Shown: positions 5,827 to 12,464 of the stretch, in pieces | How the letters are laid out: each line of letters starts with the position of its first letter | Position numbering within the stretch: position 1 is the stretch's first letter | Origin: an uncultured Opitutia bacterium | GTDB taxonomy: Bacteria > Verrucomicrobiota > Verrucomicrobiia > Opitutales > UBA953 | Assembly: GCA_903957465.1 (NCBI GenBank) | Contig: CAJBPJ010000264.1 | Location: 1 to 12,464, forward strand | Reading direction: 5' to 3' | DNA: 12,464 bases | Position numbers and translations under genes: made by a program | The notes under the pieces: model-generated | Seen by the model: only the letters and a program-made list of their open reading frames with translations | What the model was told of the DNA's origin: nothing | The model's database searches: none

Positions 5827-6280
5827 ACTTCGCCTCGCAATGACGCCGGAGGCTCGGGGAATTCTTACTGAGTTACTCAAGCTTGCGGGCCCGGCTGCTA
5901 GCCGTTCGGCCGTGAACCGTGCAAACGTTCCGCAAGACGATGCTGAATTCATAAAGACTTGGGCAGATGTACTGGGAGAAAGTGCCGCAGAAGAATGCAC
6001 CCTTCTTGCCGAAAGTATCTCGCGGGCAAAAGGCAATCCAGCCGTCATCGAAATCCAGAACGAGGAAGCCGCTTGGGCCATCGTCCGCGCACTTTCTTCT
6101 ATCCGAATCACTCTGCGTGAATCCGTTTTTCCCGATATACCCGACAGCGCACTTGAGAGCGAAGAAGCCTTGGCTAAACTGACCTCTAAAATCCCTTCCG
6201 AGCAGCGCCACGCCTTGGCCTGTTATGATTGCTTTGGCCTTCTACAGTTCGCCCTCATCGATCAACTCGATAAATCTTAG
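5819..6280 (+). CDS. DUF2017-like protein downstream of clpS
   Basis: The GTG start at 5819 gives 153 residues and overlaps the clpS stop by 8 nt. A longer reading back to 5735 would run through clpS, and an ATG at 5840 is a shorter option. The N-terminus (MPKLRLAMTPEARGILTELL) resembles the usual opening of DUF2017 proteins. The rest is mostly helical and acidic, with EEAAWAIVRALSSIRITL near residues 80-97 (the place of the family's conserved W..L...R segment) and a C-terminal hydrophobic helix YDCFGLLQFALIDQL. In actinobacteria DUF2017 genes lie next to clpS. The same placement here supports the call, though sequence match by eye is modest. Cytoplasmic; function unknown, plausibly a partner or modulator of ClpS or the Clp protease. 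Confidence 0.55.
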   Translation: MPKLRLAMTPEARGILTELLKLAGPAASRSAVNRANVPQDDAEFIKTWADVLGESAAEECTLLAESISRAKGNPAVIEIQNEEAAWAIVRALSSIRITLRESVFPDIPDSALESEEALAKLTSKIPSEQRHALACYDCFGLLQFALIDQLDKS

Positions 6281-6325
6281 AGGAAATCGGTTGATAAGCG
6301 GTCTGAGTGTCTCTCCATTGGCTAA

Positions 6326-8185
6326 GTGAAATCACCTACGTCCAATGAAGGTTCTGCCATTCGGCAGACACTGGATTGGCTCCGTGCTTTACCACGTCTG
6401 CGAGTCTTTCCGCTGCGAGACGCCTTTCGCACTGCGGACAGCGTTTCACTGAAATCCGATTTCACTGCAGGCCTGACTGTCGCCCTACTCGCATTCCCCA
6501 TGGCACTCGCCTTCTCAACGAAGGCAGGACTACCCGTCTGGTGTGGAATCTTAACGAGTGGTGTTGCAGCGATTGTGGCACCCATGCTGGCAGGCTCGCC
6601 GTTACTCTCAAGTGGACCGACCAATGCATCGGCCGCCTTACTCGTCGGCGCATTTACCGCAATGGGCGCCACCCAGCCAGAAATGCGCGTGGCACTGTTA
6701 CCGGCACTCCTGCTGATGACGGGTCTATTTCTGCTACTAACCTCTTGGTTACGCTTGGGCGGCTTCGCAGATTTTATTCCGCGCACAGTGATTGCAGCAT
6801 ACATTGCTGCAGCGGCTATTCGTATTACCGCCATGCAGCTTCCAGTTGCCCTGGGAGTTTCCGTGGATGCCACCGCTACACCCATCGAAGTCTTTTGGCG
6901 TATCGCCACCGCAGGTCGCGATTTACTGAATTCCAATATGCTCGTGGCCGTTGCCACGCTCTGTGTCTTTATTTTGGTACGGCGCACTAAAGACACTGGG
7001 CCAGCTATCTTAGCGGCCATCGCCACTGCGTCGTTTTTTGCGATGATTGCAGAGAATGTTTCCTTATCGCAAGGACATGCCCCTCGGCAGGGTCTCTTCA
7101 CCTATGTAGGCGACGGTGCCCGCTGGACGCCGAATCTTTCACCTGACTTTTCCTTCCACACATTTTCGATTCTCTTTTCACCGGCACTCGCACTGGCGGT
7201 GCTCATTGTCATCGAGAGTACCGCTAACGCCCGGGCCTCTGCTTTAAAAACCGGCCAACCCGCAGATATCCACCAAGAGATCCTGGGAATTGGGGCGGCA
7301 AACCTTGCCTGTGGAGCCTGCTCTGGCATGCCCGCCTCTGGTTCCGTCAGCCGCTCAGCCATCAATATTAACGCCGGGGCACGCAGCGGATTCGCATCAA
7401 TCTCCACCGGTATACTTATCCTTGGCGTTGGCTTCGCCGCCAGCGGTATCGTTGCTAAAATCCCCCTAGCATCGCTGGCCATTCTCGTCATCGCTGCGGA
7501 ACGTGAACTCGCAAATCTTCCGGTAGTCCGACTGATTTTACGCTCGAGCACCCAAGATCGCGTTACCTTCTTGGTTACCTTGATAACCGCGCTGATTGCA
7601 CCGCTCGACATCGCCATCTTCCTCGGCACTGCCGTAGCGATTGCTTTCTACCTCAAGCAAACGGCGTCGCCTCAAGTTGTTGAGTATATCTTTTCAGAAA
7701 GCGGCGAAGTACGTCGCCGGGAAGCCAATCTCCCAAGTTCAAGTATTTGCATCTTACATGTCGCTGGCAGTTTACACTTTGGCGCGACGCAAGCTTTCCA
7801 CGAGCACCTACGCCGTGCGTCGTCAGATTCCAACCTGCGCGTACTCGTACTTAAGTTCCGCGAAGCCGAGCACCTCGACGCTAATGGCGTACTCTTACTA
7901 AGAGACGTCGCAGAAATTCTCCGTAAAGGGGGACGTCACCTTATCCTTTGCGAAGTAACCCCAGAGACACAGCGCGTCCTCGAAGGCGCAGGCCTAATCG
8001 AGACTATCGGACGCGAAAATGTCCTCCCCGATGACCCAACCAACCCTACCGCATCGCTTGCGGAAGCGGTTCGACAGGCACGAAAACTCTCTGGGGACGG
8101 TGAAGCGGTTCTCAAAATTCTAACCGCGCCCCACCCCGACTTACCGCGTTCTGCAGCCTCTAGGCACGAAGATTGGCAAATCTAG
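6326..8185 (+). CDS. SulP (SLC26) family anion transporter with STAS domain
   Basis: This 619-residue inner-membrane protein starts at GTG 6326. SulP proteins carry sulfate, bicarbonate or other anions, usually as proton or sodium symporters. Residues 42-445 hold the transport domain: the opening DFTAGLTVALLAFPMALAF, the substrate-site region SGPTNASAALL (96-106), many hydrophobic helices, IESTANARA (296-304) and ASGSVSRSAININAGARS (337-354). Residues 468-585 form a cytoplasmic STAS domain. In many STAS domains a Ser follows Asp-x in the DxSG motif and can be phosphorylated; here it reads LDANG (517-521), with Asn in that place. The C-terminal tail of about 30 residues is polar. It lies 45 nt after the DUF2017-like gene, so it may be read through from the kinase operon. 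The exact anion is not decidable. Confidence 0.93.
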   Translation: MKSPTSNEGSAIRQTLDWLRALPRLRVFPLRDAFRTADSVSLKSDFTAGLTVALLAFPMALAFSTKAGLPVWCGILTSGVAAIVAPMLAGSPLLSSGPTNASAALLVGAFTAMGATQPEMRVALLPALLLMTGLFLLLTSWLRLGGFADFIPRTVIAAYIAAAAIRITAMQLPVALGVSVDATATPIEVFWRIATAGRDLLNSNMLVAVATLCVFILVRRTKDTGPAILAAIATASFFAMIAENVSLSQGHAPRQGLFTYVGDGARWTPNLSPDFSFHTFSILFSPALALAVLIVIESTANARASALKTGQPADIHQEILGIGAANLACGACSGMPASGSVSRSAININAGARSGFASISTGILILGVGFAASGIVAKIPLASLAILVIAAERELANLPVVRLILRSSTQDRVTFLVTLITALIAPLDIAIFLGTAVAIAFYLKQTASPQVVEYIFSESGEVRRREANLPSSSICILHVAGSLHFGATQAFHEHLRRASSDSNLRVLVLKFREAEHLDANGVLLLRDVAEILRKGGRHLILCEVTPETQRVLEGAGLIETIGRENVLPDDPTNPTASLAEAVRQARKLSGDGEAVLKILTAPHPDLPRSAASRHEDWQI

Positions 8186-8227
8186 CCCTAAAACTGCATT
8201 CTCCGCTTGATGAGAGAGGGGCAGCAG

Positions 8228-8243
8228 CCCTTGGATAAGGGGA
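8228..8243 (+). promoter_or_regulatory. Leader hairpin hiding a purine-rich stretch before the aldolase gene
   Basis: CCCTT (8228-8232) pairs with AAGGG (8237-8241) around loop GGAT. AAGGGGAA is the most Shine-Dalgarno-like string of any leader here, but it lies about 15 nt before the ATG and inside this stem. An upstream alternative, GGGC (8219-8222) with GCCC (8227-8230), would free it. The stems are short, so this is only suggestive. Confidence 0.2.
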
Positions 8244-8258
8244 ACACTTTCCACACAC

Positions 8259-9332
8259 ATGAGCACATCCTACAGCGACATCCAAAAGCTCCTCGGCGCC
8301 GAGGCAGACAGCCTCCTCGGGTTTAAGAACCCGAAGATCAGCAAAGAGCAGATCCACGTGCCCCACGGCAACTGGGTTGAGCACGCTTTCGCACCTTCTG
8401 ACCGCAACAATCGCGTCTTGGCCAACCTTCAACGCCTCTACGGTTCAGGACGTCTCGCGGGCACTGGGTATGTTTCCATCCTACCCGTCGACCAAGGCAT
8501 CGAACACTCCGCTGGCGCTTCGTTTGCTAAGAATCCAATTTACTTCGACGGCGAAAATATCGTGAAGCTCGCCATCGAGGGCGGTTGTAATGCGGTCTGC
8601 TCCACCTTCGGCGTACTTGGCAGCGTCTCCCGTCGCTATGCCCACAAAATTCCCTTGATGGTGAAGATTAACCATAACCAACTTCTCACCTACCCGAACG
8701 TCGGCGATCAAGTTATGTACGGTACCATCAAGCAAGCCGCAGACATGGGCTGTGCGGCTGTCGGTGCGACCATCTACTTCGGATCCGAAGAATCGAACCG
8801 TCAAATCATCGAAGTCTCCCAAGCCTTCGCGATGGCACACGAACTTGGTATGGCCACCGTCCTCTGGTGCTACACCCGCAACAGTGCCTTCAAGAAAGAT
8901 AAAGACTACCACGTCTCCGCTGACCTCACCGGCCAAGCCAACCATCTCGGCGTCACCATCCAGGCCGACATCATCAAACAGAAACTTCCCGAGAATAACG
9001 GTGGCTACCTCGCCATCCAGCAAACGGAGTCGTCGTACGGCAAGATCGACAAACGTATGTACACCGAACTCAGCTCCGATCACCCGATCGACCTTACCCG
9101 CTACCAAGTAGCCAACTGCTACATGGGTCGCATCGGTTTAATTAATTCGGGCGGCCCTTCGGGCAGCAACGACTTCGCTGAAGCTGTCAAAACTGCTGTC
9201 ATCAATAAGCGTGCTGGCGGCCAAGGCCTCATCTCCGGACGTAAGGCATTCCAACGTCCGATTGAAGAAGGCGCGAAACTCCTCCACACCATCCAAGACG
9301 TCTATCTCTGCAAAGACGTCACGGTCGCTTAA
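8259..9332 (+). CDS. fbaB: Class I fructose-bisphosphate aldolase, DhnA/FbaB type
   Basis: This 357-residue enzyme cleaves fructose 1,6-bisphosphate to glyceraldehyde 3-phosphate and dihydroxyacetone phosphate, and runs in reverse in gluconeogenesis. It aligns almost end to end with E. coli FbaB (about 350 residues): LAGTGYVSILPVDQGIEHSA (66-85), GATIYFGSEESNRQI (169-183), NSAFKKD (208-214), HVSADLTGQANHLG (218-231), INSGGPSG and TAVINKRAGGQGLI near the C-terminus. The Schiff-base lysine lies in DIIKQK, probably Lys240. It is the decameric, metal-free archaeal-type class I enzyme rather than the zinc class II form. A clean ATG starts the gene 73 nt after the transporter stop, and a strong terminator at 9356-9383 ends the transcript. 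No other glycolytic gene is near. Confidence 0.97.
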   Translation: MSTSYSDIQKLLGAEADSLLGFKNPKISKEQIHVPHGNWVEHAFAPSDRNNRVLANLQRLYGSGRLAGTGYVSILPVDQGIEHSAGASFAKNPIYFDGENIVKLAIEGGCNAVCSTFGVLGSVSRRYAHKIPLMVKINHNQLLTYPNVGDQVMYGTIKQAADMGCAAVGATIYFGSEESNRQIIEVSQAFAMAHELGMATVLWCYTRNSAFKKDKDYHVSADLTGQANHLGVTIQADIIKQKLPENNGGYLAIQQTESSYGKIDKRMYTELSSDHPIDLTRYQVANCYMGRIGLINSGGPSGSNDFAEAVKTAVINKRAGGQGLISGRKAFQRPIEEGAKLLHTIQDVYLCKDVTVA

Positions 9333-9355
9333 CGCGCCAGTTCCACAACGAAACC

Positions 9356-9383
9356 AAGCCCCGGCCGAAAGCCGGGGCTTTTT
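9356..9383 (+). terminator. Rho-independent terminator after the aldolase gene
   Basis: AAGCCCCGGC (9356-9365) pairs perfectly with GCCGGGGCTT (9371-9380) around a 5-nt CGAAA loop, followed by T (five Ts at 9379-9383). It lies 24 nt past the stop codon and closes the plus-strand run that starts with the kinase or with the aldolase itself. Confidence 0.93.
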
Positions 9384-9445
9384 CGTGCCAGAACAAAAGC
9401 TGACCAACTTTCAGGCAAATTCTACCCATAGGTTCATTTAACAAT

Positions 9446-9477
9446 CTGTTCAGCTGTTTAGCCGTTTAGCTGGTCAG
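9446..9477. repeat. Degenerate 8-bp tandem repeat (four units)
   Basis: Four adjacent octamers CTGTTCAG, CTGTTTAG, CCGTTTAG and CTGGTCAG share the pattern CYGKTYAG, and a weaker fifth unit may follow (CCCTTCAT). A pyrimidine-only tract with roughly 7-bp periodicity (CCCTTTA, CCCTTTC, CCCTTTT, about 9487-9510) follows. The last unit contains TGGTCAGC (9471-9478), the reverse complement of GCTGACCA at 9399-9406. The array lies between the aldolase terminator and the next start codon. Function unknown. Confidence 0.7.
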
Positions 9478-9531
9478 CCCTTCATTCCCTTTACCCTTTC
9501 CCCTTTTTCCACTTCCGACACACTACACCGT

Positions 9532-11787
9532 ATGTCGCTCCCCGAACGCATACGTACTTGGCTGAACGAAGAAACAACTGTCTGGGCTCGCGAAGGTTTA
9601 ATCGGCGAAGCTCAACGCGAACGCATCCTCGCGCGTTACCCAGCCGAAGAAGCGGGTTCAGGTCGATTGACGTTTGCCCTGCGCGCACTCGCGGTACTTG
9701 TGCTCTTCGCAGCGGTCGTTCTGGTTATCAGTCATAATTGGGACGACCTTTCACGCAGTGGGCGGATGGCAACTGTCATATCCGTACTAGTTGCAGTTCA
9801 AGGTATCGGCGTAAGTTACCTTTTGCGAAGTCGGCCCCAAGGTGCAGCCCTTGGTCTATTTGCGAGCTGCCTACTCTACGGTGCCGCCATCGGTCTAACC
9901 GGACAAATTTTCCACCTCGATGCACACCAACCCGACGCCTACCTAGCTTGGTGCCTCGGCGTACTACCCTTCGCACTCCTGCTCGACTACACATTGCTAC
10001 ACTTGCTGGTCATTGGTTTAGCCTCGATCTGGTTTGTGTCCGAAAACCAAATGCAGTGGTGGCGCACCGGGAATGAACTCGAAGTTATCTTTTACGCACT
10101 CCTACTCACCCCATCAGCGATTGCTGGCTATCGCCGCTCACGGCCAATCATCATTGGCGTAGTCGCCTTATGCTGGCCGCTCTTGGCACTCGTTGCCATG
10201 GGTAACAGCTCGAAGGACTTCAACCCCATCTTGCTCGTCGCACCGCTGGCGATCGCCGCATTACACCAACCCGGTGACCCGCGCTCACGCGGCTGGCGCG
10301 TCGTCGGCGTTGTCACTGCGACCATCTTGTGTATCGCACTCGGACACCCCTCAGAATCATTTAATTCAAACTTCTGGACGTACACACCGATTCTCACTGC
10401 CATCGGCGCGCTTATCATCGGCTGGGGCGTCTTTAAAGCCCGTGACAGCCATGGCAAACTTGGCGCTATTCTCGCCGCCAGCATTGGCAGTCTCTTTGTG
10501 CTACGCGAACTCGGCAATAGCAGCGCCTTGGTTGTAACGCTCTGCGTCGTCGCAGCTAACCTCTTAACCCTGGCTCTCGCGATTGCGCAAATGCGACTGG
10601 GCTTAGCAGAAGGCCGACTACGCCCTTATGTCTACGGTAGCCTTGTCTTTATTGTTTGGTTGATTGTGCGCTACACCGATATCGAAAAGGAAATTGGGAT
10701 GCTGGGTATGGCAGCGTTCTTTGCTGTCATCAGCGCAGGTCTCTTCTTCTTAGCACGCCTCTGGCGTTCACTTGCCGAAAAACCTGTTGCTGAGAGGATG
10801 GCGGACTTCCATCCAGCATGGGTTGAAACATTGGCAGACAAGGTGCGTCCATTATCTCGACGACTGCTCGTCGCAGCATGCGTCGCCCAGGTAGCCGTTA
10901 TCGGCTATATGGTATGGAATCATCTGCAACCACTCCGACATGGCGAACGCATCGTGGTGCGCGCAGAACCCGTCGACCCGCGCGATATGTTAAAGGGTGA
11001 ATACGTTATCCTCGGTTACGACTTCGCTCGAATATCAGATAAAGACGCGAAACTATTATCTGCACAATTGGGGGCACCTAACGACGCAGACGAAGACACA
11101 CGCAAATGGCTACCCAAGGATACCACCGTATTCGTTCCGTTAGTGAAAAAGACCAATGGTGAATGGACTGGCGGGAAACCGACCCTCGTACGCCCGAGCG
11201 AAGGACTTTATTTACAAGGACTCACTGGCTATCGCTGGAGAGGGGGGAATGAACTTCGCTTCGGCATTGAAGCTTACTACGTCGAAGAAGGCAAAGGCGC
11301 AGCGTGGGAAAAGTTGCGCAACACCGGACTCCTCAAGGTCACAATTGCTGTGCTACCGAATGGCAAAGCAGGTCTCGTCTCCATCGATGCCGACACTACA
11401 CCGTTTAAAGAAATCACAGGCTGGCGTACGCTGACTGGCTGGCAGTCGTCAGGATCTTGGCGAGACGAGGTCGTGCTAACCTCAAAAGGATTTGCGCATA
11501 ACGTGCGTAAGGCCAAAGACGCTGCGATTGTCGATCCCATGCCAGATTTCAGCAAAGAACGTCTCGTGATTCTCCAAGATGCCGAAGGGCTACCCATTAA
11601 AGTAGAATCGAATGGCACATGCATTCGTATCCAAGCTGTCGACCCAAAGAAGAATCAACGACAAGAAGATAAAGGTAGTGCACTCGTGGTCATCCCACGT
11701 GATGGCCAGAACATCTACAATGCTCAAGGTGCTCGCATCAGAACTGACAATGGCGACCGAGACGAAGCGGATGACAGCGAACGCTGA
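9532..11787 (+). CDS. DUF2157 / GDYXXLXY fusion membrane protein
   Basis: This 751-residue protein combines two regions often found as neighbouring genes. Residues 1-170 match DUF2157: a soluble N-terminal helix pair, then membrane helices with VVLVISHNWDDLS (62-74) and GQIFHLDAHQPDAYLAW (124-140). A long polytopic stretch continues to about residue 410, with a further helix at 445-462. After it lies a GDYXXLXY-type periplasmic domain (470-625): the signature is RDMLKGEYVILGYDF (484-498), with Glu in place of Asp, and a second family segment FGIEAYYVEEGKG (577-589). The final 125 residues are polar, with two or three beta-like segments and a highly charged tail; I recognise nothing in them. 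Function of either family is unknown; membrane-associated envelope protein is as far as the sequence goes. The leader is C/T-rich with no Shine-Dalgarno. The gene converges on the next with 6 nt between stops. Confidence 0.85.
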   Translation: MSLPERIRTWLNEETTVWAREGLIGEAQRERILARYPAEEAGSGRLTFALRALAVLVLFAAVVLVISHNWDDLSRSGRMATVISVLVAVQGIGVSYLLRSRPQGAALGLFASCLLYGAAIGLTGQIFHLDAHQPDAYLAWCLGVLPFALLLDYTLLHLLVIGLASIWFVSENQMQWWRTGNELEVIFYALLLTPSAIAGYRRSRPIIIGVVALCWPLLALVAMGNSSKDFNPILLVAPLAIAALHQPGDPRSRGWRVVGVVTATILCIALGHPSESFNSNFWTYTPILTAIGALIIGWGVFKARDSHGKLGAILAASIGSLFVLRELGNSSALVVTLCVVAANLLTLALAIAQMRLGLAEGRLRPYVYGSLVFIVWLIVRYTDIEKEIGMLGMAAFFAVISAGLFFLARLWRSLAEKPVAERMADFHPAWVETLADKVRPLSRRLLVAACVAQVAVIGYMVWNHLQPLRHGERIVVRAEPVDPRDMLKGEYVILGYDFARISDKDAKLLSAQLGAPNDADEDTRKWLPKDTTVFVPLVKKTNGEWTGGKPTLVRPSEGLYLQGLTGYRWRGGNELRFGIEAYYVEEGKGAAWEKLRNTGLLKVTIAVLPNGKAGLVSIDADTTPFKEITGWRTLTGWQSSGSWRDEVVLTSKGFAHNVRKAKDAAIVDPMPDFSKERLVILQDAEGLPIKVESNGTCIRIQAVDPKKNQRQEDKGSALVVIPRDGQNIYNAQGARIRTDNGDRDEADDSER

Positions 11788-11793
11788 ATTGCC

Positions 11794-12464
11794 TTAAGCT
11801 TTCTGCCCACGCATCAGTTCGATTAACGTATTCGCACAAGCCGTTGCGAATACGGGGTCGTTGATTTCGCAGTCAAACTCATGCACCGGCACTTTGCTGC
11901 CCTGACGGAGGGCATCAAAAAGTGCCGTATCCGCAGTGGCGTCATGAAACGCCTTACCTGGAGCGCTAATCACACTGATGGCCTTGCGCGGTATCATCAC
12001 GGCTGATGGTACCGTGTATGCGTTAACCTTCTTCGCGAGAATCGCTCCGAGCTCAGCACACTCCGAAGGTGTCGTCCGCATTAAAGTCACATGCGGATTA
12101 TGAATGTAGAAAGTACGTTTGGAGAATTTAGCGGGCACAGAAGCCTTCTCGCCAAAATTAACCATATCGAGACACCCAGGAGCGACCACAACGGGGATGC
12201 GCGCCTTAACGGCAGCATCCATACGTGTTGGGCCCGCGTTGAGCACCCCGCCGACGAGCTCATCGGCCCATTCAGTGGTCGTGAGGTCTAGTACACCGGA
12301 AACAATTCCACTCTCAATGACTGCTTCCATACTCCGTCCACCAGCGCCAGTCGCAGCAAAGACTAAAACTTCATAGCCTGCTTGTTCGAGCACGGCACGC
12401 GCGGTCGTCACACAAGCAGTCGTATTACCAAACATACTTGCCACTACGAGTGGTCGCGTAGCGG
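11794..12464 (-). CDS. UPF0261 / Tm-1-like ATP-binding family protein, C-terminal part (cut by window end)
   Basis: The reading frame is open to the window edge, so the 222 residues seen are the C-terminal half of a protein usually about 400 long. A GTG at 12444 and the ATG at 12435 are internal, not the start: the codons above them (Thr-Arg-Pro-Leu-Val-Val-Ala-Ser) fit the family's lead-in to SMFGNTTACV. Family signatures are clear: ATGAGGRSMEAVI, GVLDLTTTEWADELVGGVLN, CLDMVNFG, HNPHVTLMRTTPSE and CEINDPVFA. UPF0261 proteins are relatives of the tomato Tm-1 N-terminal domain; the half seen here carries a TIM-barrel-like region and the other half (not in the window) an ATP-binding fold. The reaction is not firmly known; in several bacteria the gene sits with catabolic enzymes. 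It ends 6 nt from the stop of the convergent membrane-protein gene. Confidence 0.93.
   Translation of the reverse strand, partial: ATRPLVVASMFGNTTACVTTARAVLEQAGYEVLVFAATGAGGRSMEAVIESGIVSGVLDLTTTEWADELVGGVLNAGPTRMDAAVKARIPVVVAPGCLDMVNFGEKASVPAKFSKRTFYIHNPHVTLMRTTPSECAELGAILAKKVNAYTVPSAVMIPRKAISVISAPGKAFHDATADTALFDALRQGSKVPVHEFDCEINDPVFATACANTLIELMRGQKA

Noticed and set aside
6322..7101. Long antisense open frame (259 codons) over the SulP gene, with another at 7102-7629
   Set aside because: Both are complements of a clear transporter gene; their translations are low-complexity Arg/Ala/Ser-rich shadows.
8481..9107. A 208-codon open frame antisense to the aldolase gene
   Set aside because: It lies wholly inside a strongly conserved aldolase gene; strong codon bias on the plus strand leaves the complement open, and the translation has no family features.
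9446..9510. CRISPR array
   Set aside because: Units are 7-8 bp with no spacers and no cas genes nearby.
12435..12444. GTG 12444 or ATG 12435 as the start of the UPF0261 gene
   Set aside because: The frame is open to the window edge and the upstream codons fit the family; the protein is normally about twice this length.

Overview
The window looks like a chromosomal housekeeping region from a Gram-negative bacterium, most likely of the Verrucomicrobiota/Opitutae type. This is an inference. It rests on small outer-membrane beta-barrels with signal peptides and C-terminal Phe, a DhnA/FbaB-type class I aldolase, cysteine-poor L31/L36 paralogues, and the absence of a convincing Shine-Dalgarno sequence before any gene. 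No phage, transposon, CRISPR or conjugation genes were seen.

Layout. Positions 8-1298 (minus) hold two small secreted beta-barrel proteins with near-identical signal peptides and the same 3' hairpin around the stop codon. Positions 1490-1932 (minus) hold rpmJ (L36) followed by rpmE2 (L31 type B), with a terminator. A GNAT acetyltransferase (2066-2569) and tRNA-Leu(CAG) (2611-2695) lie on the plus strand. A two-way terminator at 2705-2733 separates the tRNA from a minus-strand secreted protein with six cysteines (2754-3686).

From 3781 a plus-strand run begins: a soluble hybrid histidine kinase (HisKA, HATPase, degenerate receiver, receiver, HPt), then clpS 6 nt later, then a DUF2017-like gene overlapping clpS by 8 nt, then a SulP anion transporter with a STAS domain 45 nt further on. 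Class I fructose-bisphosphate aldolase follows at 8259-9332 with its own terminator. After a short intergenic region with degenerate tandem repeats comes a 751-residue DUF2157/GDYXXLXY membrane protein. It converges, with only 6 nt between stop codons, on a minus-strand UPF0261/Tm-1-like gene cut by the window end.

The most system-like part is the kinase-clpS-DUF2017 block. A phosphorelay protein with no sensor domain is packed directly against the N-degron adaptor of the Clp protease and a gene of a family known beside clpS in actinobacteria. This suggests, but does not prove, a link between phosphorelay signalling and Clp proteolysis. Everything else is mostly conventional, with several small regulatory oddities listed in the findings.
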